A DNA stretch of 64,000 nucleotides, taken from Dimorphilus gyrociliatus. Taxonomy: Eukaryota; Annelida; Polychaeta; Dinophilidae. The position numbers and the translations under genes were made by a program. The notes below the pieces were generated by a model that did no database searches, was not told the DNA's origin, and was given only the letters and a program-made list of their open reading frames with translations. Positions within the stretch are counted from its first letter, which is position 1. Each line of letters opens with the position of its first letter. Below, piece by piece: positions 57,809 to 64,000 of the stretch. The stretch spans positions 2,673,404 to 2,737,403 of the forward strand of contig CAJFCJ010000007.1 of NCBI GenBank assembly GCA_904063045.1, given 5' to 3'.

Positions 57809-60800
57809 ATGGGAAACGAGAACAGCTCACACTCTAAAGATAGTCGTAATAGACCACCTCGTTCTCTCAAGAATGATCGACACTCGTCAAGATCCACTTC
57901 GGTCGAATCACCTATGTCACAGGAGTCTGTTGAGCCAGTCGAAACTACTCAAATAGTTCAAGCCGAGAATATCGAACGACCGGAATCTACGGAAACAGTA
58001 GATGTCGAAGAAAGTCCACATCAAGCTCTACTATTAGCGATCAAGGAAGCTATGCTATCAAGCAGACAAGAAAATCAGGTTGAACACGCAGCAATAGCAA
58101 TTTTATCAAATATAGAAGAAATCACACAGAGTAGTTCTTCTGAACAAGAAACAAAAGAAAATACTGCGAAGTTTATAAAAGTGTTCGTAGCTGTTGGTTT
58201 ACCTAAAATATTCATGGTTGAATTTAAGAAAGCTGCTGCTTTCCTAACTGAAAGATCAATTACTGAAACTTCCGTTAGTCTATTTAAAACAGTTGGAATA
58301 TTAGTAGAAATGTTTCGTTTATTATCATCCTACGGAAAATCCGAATGGGTTAAACATATGGACGACGATAGTGGAAAAAAAGTGGCTACAGTTTTAATAA
58401 ATATATTAAAGTAAGCATTGTTTATTTTTTAAAACGAAAGTTACATTCGTAAATAAATATATCTCTATTAATTTTACAGTTGGCACGGAACAGATAGAGT
58501 TCCTTCCCTAGACGTAAGTTGAACTAGAAATTCATATAATACTTCTTTTTTTTCATTGTTAATAATAAGTTTTCTCTTCTTTTTTCTTTTTCTTCATTGA
58601 AAATAGCTGCATGCGTCATTGATATGCTCAATCTGCAATTTTTTATCTGTTATTTATATCGATCCACTTACGGATACAGAAATGAAAGAAGTTGTTAAAA
58701 ATCATTTAGAAAAATTAAACGAATTAAATCATTCAGATGTGAAAAATGCCGCATCGAATGCTTTATTACTTATACAATTAAAGGAGACTGCTCGTAATAG
58801 AGAACCACGAGTTGAAGCTGAACTTTTACAGCAAATTCAACAATTCGGTCAACTTCTTGATCGTAGAAATAATCAAACTCAAATTTCTGATCGTCAAAAG
58901 CAAATTGAAGCTGTGAAGTTAGTTGAAGTTGGAATGCATCGTGTTTTGGTAGAGAACATAAAACGTTGGCTGTTAAGTCCACATAAATGGGCTGCTTTTA
59001 ATCAAAGTGGTAAAATGTCATCGGATGTAAACGAATGGTTTTCCCAAGTTGCTGCTATGTGTAAAGTATCGAAATTGTTTTGTACAGCTATCACGAGAGC
59101 AGGTATACATACACCTCTCATCGATTTCTTAAATAATGATCAAGTACAAGACGCTTTCGAAAGGAATGATAAAACGCAGGCAATCGTTGCATTCTCCATA
59201 TCGACATTAAATTCAATTGGTGGTCAGCGAATGGCAAGAAGGCTCTTAGACAATTCGCAAGTTTCAAAGGTATTGGTTTATTATGCAACAACGTCGAAGA
59301 GTGTAAACGTTACTGGTTTATCCTATTTGGCTTTAAGTCGTTTAGCGGCTTTATGTCCATATAAATCGAAAGCTGAACTAGGTCCGAATCCAACATTAAG
59401 TGATTGCGAGATGTTGTTAGCAACTTACGCAGCATATAAACAGTTAGGAGGTGTCCTTGGCGACTTTCTAGCGAAATATACTGATTTACCAAAAATATTT
59501 ACGAAAGCGATGCTTGAATTGTCGGTAAAAAGCGAAGAACCTCTAGACGAGTCCGATTTTAAATTGAGAATAAGACCAGTAATTGCTTCTATTTCATTAT
59601 TCTCTGACAAAAGTCTGCAATTTTCTGAATCCGTAGTAGAGCATGGAATTTCTGCTGCAGTGGAAAAGCTTCTTAGTAGTAGAAATTATAAAATAAATAT
59701 AAAGGAGGATAGGTACGGTGATGTACTTAACGTCTGCACAAATTTAGTCGCCTATTGCCTTCGTAGTCGCAAATCATGGAAAAGCTTTGATAGACCGATT
59801 TTATGGAAAAGTCTCTTTGATATAGCAAACAATGAATCTTTGGGTAAGGATCACGTTCTTAGAGCAACTTCTATGCTAGGTTTTGTACAAGTGTACAATG
59901 TAATACGTCAATCGGACAGTATAATACAACCTTTTGGTAAGCCTGAATTCCCATCGCTAACTGCTTCATCAAACGATATGGCTTTGCTTTTAAGATTGTG
60001 GAATTGTACAAATGACGACGAAGAAAAAATGTTGGGTGATTATTTAGCCTTTTTAAATTTGGGTACAATTTATGCAAAAAAATGTATCGAACTAGTTCCT
60101 ACTACAAAATCAATATCTGAAATATTGAATGATAATGATAGTGTTGTTGAAACACGTCAAATGTTAGCAATTATTAATAATATTGTTCTGGAATCAGAGA
60201 TTTTTGCAGTTCAGCTATGCCAGGGAGGTCTTCTAGATTGCCTTTGCTCCATACTACAAGCTCCGCAATCTATAAAAGGATTAGCAAATTCCCTTCTCGA
60301 ACCATCAGTTTGTATTTTACACGGATGCGCGTTATACGAAAAAAGTATGCCATTTTACGCTAAATCTAAAGTAATGGAAGCTTTGCTGCCCTACGTAGTT
60401 CCTGAAGCTTTAAATATCAAAGATCTTGCCGATGATCTTAAGAGGCGGGCGGGGACTGCTGCCCTTTTAATAAACTACTATGACCCCATTCAAGTACAAC
60501 CGTTTTTAGAGAATATTCGAATTAGGAAATCATCTTTTGACCAACTTCAATACTTAAAAAATATGTACGCGTCCACCAAGGTAGCTCAAAAAGATCAAAG
60601 GAAAATGCTTATGAAATATTTAAATGACTGTGGTTTAGCGAAGGCTATGGCAGAACAACTGCAACAAATGCACACTAATGACACTCTTGTAGAAGAGTTC
60701 GCCCTGACCGACTTACTATTGACAAATATGCTAAATATGACAGATTCCGACGAAAGATTCTCTAATGAATTAAGAGATAATGATGCTCTTTTAGCTGTTC

Positions 60801-61927
60801 AAGAAATTGTCAGAGATCCAAGAGTTCGACAACAATCAACAACAGACGGTAAATATACAGCCATAGTTGGAACGGGACTAAGTATATTAGCCAATTGCGC
60901 TCAATATCAGTCAAACCGTAATGCTTTGGTAGGAATGCGCATGATAGATGATTTATTACTTTACGTACAATTGGATGGGCATCTTGATACTCTCAGGGTT
61001 CCGGCTATGATGACAATTTCCTTTCTAGTAAATGAGGATAATGCACATGTTTTAAGAACAACTTCGCGTGACCGACTTTTACGCTATATGTTGGAACAAC
61101 TGGAGCAATGCGCCCTAAATGATGTATCGAATGGTTATAAACCTTCTGAATTGCTATGTGGCTTGAGACGATTGGCGTTGAATGAGACAAATGCAGCTGC
61201 ATTAGTTTATGAAGACACACTTCCTTTATTGGCAACTCTTATTGAACATTTTTCAACAAAATCGCTAAATCAAACGGAGAGTCTTGAACATTCTCTTTAC
61301 TTGCTGTGGACTCTGCTGTTTATTGACGATAATAAGAAAGCTGTAAGAGATGATACAATGCTTATTGCTCAACTCGAGGAATTGGCTAAGCAAGAATATG
61401 CTGATATAAATATCAGACAAATTGCCCAAGGCGTCCTTTTTGAAGTTGATATTACAGGCTCAAGGTCATTACCTGTTTTAAATAGACAATTATCAATGAA
61501 AGATAGTTATTCCACGCCAAAAACATATATCTCCTTTGATAATAGAGATATTTCGGTTGCCCAATGCGTCAGCTATTACCTACGCGGAAGAAATGTTGAC
61601 GTCGTTACCACTCGCGAAATACTTCAGAGTGCAGTAAATCCTTATTCAACATTGTCAAGAATTGTTAAATCTGTTCCAGTAATTATTGTTATCATGTCAA
61701 GGCATTACATTCAAAGTTCCCATTCAAGAACCGAAGCCCAACTAGCCGCTGCATGGAGAAAAAAAATATTACCCGTCAAGGGTAGAAGATTGAAAATTGG
61801 CGGATGGTTAGCAAGACTAACAGTTGGCTTACATACAATCGATTTGTCAAAAAGAGTTCCAGATCACTGTAGACAAAAATCTCTGGAGGAGATATATGAA
61901 TCGGTAGTTAACGAAATTAACCCATAA
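57809..61927 (+). CDS. ARM/HEAT-repeat protein with C-terminal TIR domain, putatively N-myristoylated
   Basis: Three exons, 57809-58410, 58480-58513 and 58607-61927, giving 1318 aa. It begins MGNENSSHSK, a fit to the N-myristoylation pattern (Gly2, Ser6), followed by a Ser/Glu-rich disordered stretch to about residue 75. About 1000 residues of helical ARM/HEAT-like repeats follow. From about 1187 a TIR domain runs: TYISFDNRDISVAQCVSYYL (strand A, helix A), REILQSAVNPYST (BB-loop region), VPVIIVIMSRHYIQSS (strands C-D region) and SRTEAQLAAAWRKKILPV. The last aligns its E1255 with the catalytic Glu of SARM1-type NADases. Unlike SARM1 there are no SAM domains. Similar ARM-TIR proteins are expanded in some invertebrates. 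NAD hydrolase activity and a role in immunity or cell death are inference; the WLARLTVGLHTIDL end is atypical. Confidence 0.85.
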
Positions 61928-62692
61928 GAAAAGAAATACATTATCAAAAAAAAATGAATCATTTTCAATAGAAAATGATATTTTATTTATTTTCCCATTC
62001 AACTAAAATTAATAAGAGAAACGAAAGGAGGAATAGACAAAAAGAATGATAGAAAATTATTAAGATTTAAAAGCGAAAGCATATGTGTGTGTGAGTGAGT
62101 GTATTTTTTTTTTTAAAAAAACAAATGTGACTTTTTTTTATTTGTATTTACACATAAATTTATATATATTTTTATCTCGAATTTATTCATTTATTTATAT
62201 TATAGTATACGTGTATGTGTATTTTATCTACTTTTATTTGGCCATAAATATATATTATATTGAATGGATTAAACTAGAATACTGCTTACTGTACATAGAT
62301 AAATTGAAAATGGATTATTATTCTTTCGTGCTTTTTGAGGAAGATAAAATAATTAAGTAAGAATTTTATGTAGGTTTTTTAGTTCGATGTTTATTCAAGC
62401 AAGAAAATGCATAGGGTGAGAAGTTTTCAAAAGAGACACAAAGAAAAGAGAGAAAGAGGTATTAAGAAACAAAAATAGAACTATGACTAATAATGAAATA
62501 GGCAGAGGTTGCTGAAAAAAAAAATGTTTTCTCTTTTGCATAATGACTCATTATTTCTCTTCTTTTTTTTTGCAGTATATTTGCATAATTATATTAATTA
62601 ATTACAAAGTCCTTTTTTGTAACCAGTACATATTATTTTATCTATTTTTTTCTCTTTATTTTCCAGATTAAAAGTGCAATCAATTCTCTCTT

Positions 62693-62728
<36 letters not shown>

Positions 62729-62927
62729 TTTCAACAGAGTTTTTTTTTCTGTGTCTCATCCCCTTTAAAATAGACGAATTAAAAAAAGTTTTTAGACGTT
62801 CATACGCCCAAGTCTATATAGGCAGAAAAAGAGAATAGAAAACAAGACTATTCCTTCTCTAAGCTTAATCAATACTGTTACGGCTGCATGCAAAAAATTG
62901 AAATTTCATTGGAACGCTATGATGCTA
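61928..62927. other. Spacer with CT microsatellite
   Basis: 1 kb between the convergent ARM-TIR and SLC10 genes; AT-rich, with poly-T runs and a CT array (62695-62726). No gene is supported. Confidence 0.5.
62695..62726. repeat. CT microsatellite
   Basis: Sixteen CT units in an uninterrupted run, in the 3' flank of the SLC10 gene. Confidence 0.9.
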
Positions 62928-64000
62928 TTAAATATCTGTTGTTTCGTCAACTTTCTTTATCCAAGGCCATTTTTTTTCTTTATAGATTTTAACTAAAAGG
63001 CGTGTAATGACGGCTGCTGCTGGTATTAGGGCACCGGCAAACATGTATATGACAGGAGCAACTCCGGCAAGGTCAGACTCTGGCGAATCGTATGTCAGCT
63101 GAATCATTAGAAGAGATAGTGCCATATTTTGAAAACCAGTTTCTAGACCAATAGTGATTGCTTTATCTCTACCTTGTCTGAATATAAACCCAGCCGAAGT
63201 TCCCAATATATAACCGATACTTGAGAGCAATATAACTCCTAAGTATTCTCTCCAAGTGGCAACTTGGAGAGCGTAGTAGTATACATAGATGCCAAATGAT
63301 AAAAATACTAAGCCAATAATAACAATGAACGGCTTCAAATATTTTTCGATGACATTGGAAATCTTGACTGCAAAATTTGTCAGAACAACTCCTATTAAAA
63401 CTGGAACAATTACAGCTGCTAAAGAAGTAAAGACATTAACAACTGGAATCTCAATTTTAGCTCCATCGTCTATAATAAATCTACTAAGTGCCCACAACCA
63501 AAATGGAGTTGTTCCGAGAGCGGTAAAAGTCGATATGGTTGTCATAATAATACTTAATTCTAGGCTTGCATCCAGTAAAACCGCAAACACATTACTTCCT
63601 GCTCCACCGGGCGAACAGCCAATACTAACTAAACCAATTGATGGATAAGAGGACATTTTTAACATTCTGGTCAAGAGAAGAGAAACTGGTGCCATTATTA
63701 AAAATTGACATAAAAATCCAATTATTGGCGCAACTGGTTTCTTTAAAATTTCTTTGATTTCTTTCCATTTAAGTTTACAACCAAAGCCAATATTATTAAA
63801 AACTATTAAAATTCCCAAGGTTATCTGAAAAGCCAACTCTAATTTTTTTGCATTTGGTCGTTTAACCTTAACTTTTATTGGTGGACCAACTTCACAATTT
63901 GAATTCTCACCAGATGGCAATAATCTAATTTTAGTTATTCCAAGTCTTTCTGCATTTATCTTAATATTTATCCTTTGGAATCCATTTTCTATTAGGATAA
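62928..64000 (-). CDS. SLC10-family sodium/bile-acid-type symporter, 5' end outside window
   Basis: The frame is open from the stop at 62928 to the window edge (about 357 residues), so the N-terminus is missing. About nine membrane segments are visible from LELAFQITLGILIVFNNIGF onward. Two SLC10 sodium-site signatures are present: GCSPGGAGSN (canonical GCxPGGxxSN) and LETGFQNMALSL (canonical ETGxQN). Upstream of the membrane region is a hydrophilic, extracellular-looking stretch (NAERLGITKIRL, then GENSNCEVGPPIKVKVKR). This recalls SLC10A3/A5-type proteins, which carry an N-terminal ectodomain, rather than the short-tailed NTCP/ASBT. The C-terminus is basic and short (KIYKEKKWPWIKK). Substrate unknown. 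No intron is visible in this part. Confidence 0.9.
   Translation of the reverse strand, partial: ILIENGFQRINIKINAERLGITKIRLLPSGENSNCEVGPPIKVKVKRPNAKKLELAFQITLGILIVFNNIGFGCKLKWKEIKEILKKPVAPIIGFLCQFLIMAPVSLLLTRMLKMSSYPSIGLVSIGCSPGGAGSNVFAVLLDASLELSIIMTTISTFTALGTTPFWLWALSRFIIDDGAKIEIPVVNVFTSLAAVIVPVLIGVVLTNFAVKISNVIEKYLKPFIVIIGLVFLSFGIYVYYYALQVATWREYLGVILLSSIGYILGTSAGFIFRQGRDKAITIGLETGFQNMALSLLMIQLTYDSPESDLAGVAPVIYMFAGALIPAAAVITRLLVKIYKEKKWPWIKKVDETTDI

Noticed and set aside
57618-57956. 112-codon plus-strand frame overlapping the ARM-TIR start
   Set aside because: Different frame from the conserved protein; ends inside exon 1, with no similarity.
1-64000. tRNA, rRNA, CRISPR, transposase or viral genes
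   Set aside because: None with recognisable sequence or structure was found on either strand by reading; a tRNAscan or repeat-library search would be decisive and could not be run.

Overview
This is animal (metazoan) nuclear DNA: AT-rich, with spliceosomal introns that are mostly 50-100 bases and genes packed only a few hundred bases apart on both strands. Nearly every gene has an animal homologue (class I myosin, axonemal dynein heavy chain, actin, RAD51C, NDRG, mitochondrial aspartate aminotransferase, MCFD2, ACOT8, urea transporter). Motile-cilia dynein, a urea transporter, an ARM-TIR protein and compact introns suggest a small-bodied spiralian with a reduced genome, for example a tiny annelid. 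That placement is inference, not proof. All multi-exon models below were built by hand from reading frame, GT-AG (one GC-AG) splice sites, phase and family similarity.

Layout. 1-0.65 kb: 3'-truncated serine beta-lactamase-like hydrolase (-). 1.4-2.1 kb: secreted LDLa + Ly6/quiver-type protein (-). 2.5-3.7 kb: peroxisomal acyl-CoA thioesterase ACOT8 ending in SKL (-). 4.7-11.1 kb: complete 26-exon MYO1B-type myosin (+). 12.2-13.5 kb: urea transporter (+). 13.7-14.0 kb: small tail-anchored protein candidate (-). 14.7-34.7 kb: outer-arm dynein heavy chain of the DNAH5/DNAH8 type (-), 4661 aa, with several candidate first exons. 35.2-36.4 kb: divergent actin (+). 36.6-38.6 kb: RAD51C (+). 38.8-43.8 kb: NDRG (-) with a predicted cassette exon and two possible C-termini. 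44.2-45.7 kb: mitochondrial aspartate aminotransferase (+). 47.3-48.5 kb: secreted protein with two tandem GPR180/TMEM145-type ectodomains (+). 50.7-51.7 kb: unrecognised two-exon gene (-). 52.9-53.7 kb: MCFD2 (-), head to head with a membrane-anchored START-like protein at 54.0-54.8 kb (+). 55.9-56.7 kb: stand-alone PX-domain protein (-). 57.8-61.9 kb: putatively myristoylated ARM-TIR protein of 1318 aa (+). 62.9-64 kb: 5'-truncated SLC10 bile-acid/sodium symporter (-).

The genes do not form one pathway; this is ordinary euchromatin. Shared head-to-head promoters are common (ACOT8/MYO1B, dynein/actin, NDRG/GOT2, MCFD2/START-like). They carry recognisable motifs: an NRF1-like site, a palindromic YY1-like site and CACGTG palindromes. 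The least ordinary items are the ARM-TIR protein, the duplicated ectodomain protein, the cluster of alternative dynein first exons, a urea transporter with both signature threonines replaced, and a dispersed TATACWGTATA motif inside AT-rich spacers. No CRISPR array, rRNA, confident tRNA, transposase gene or viral gene was seen.
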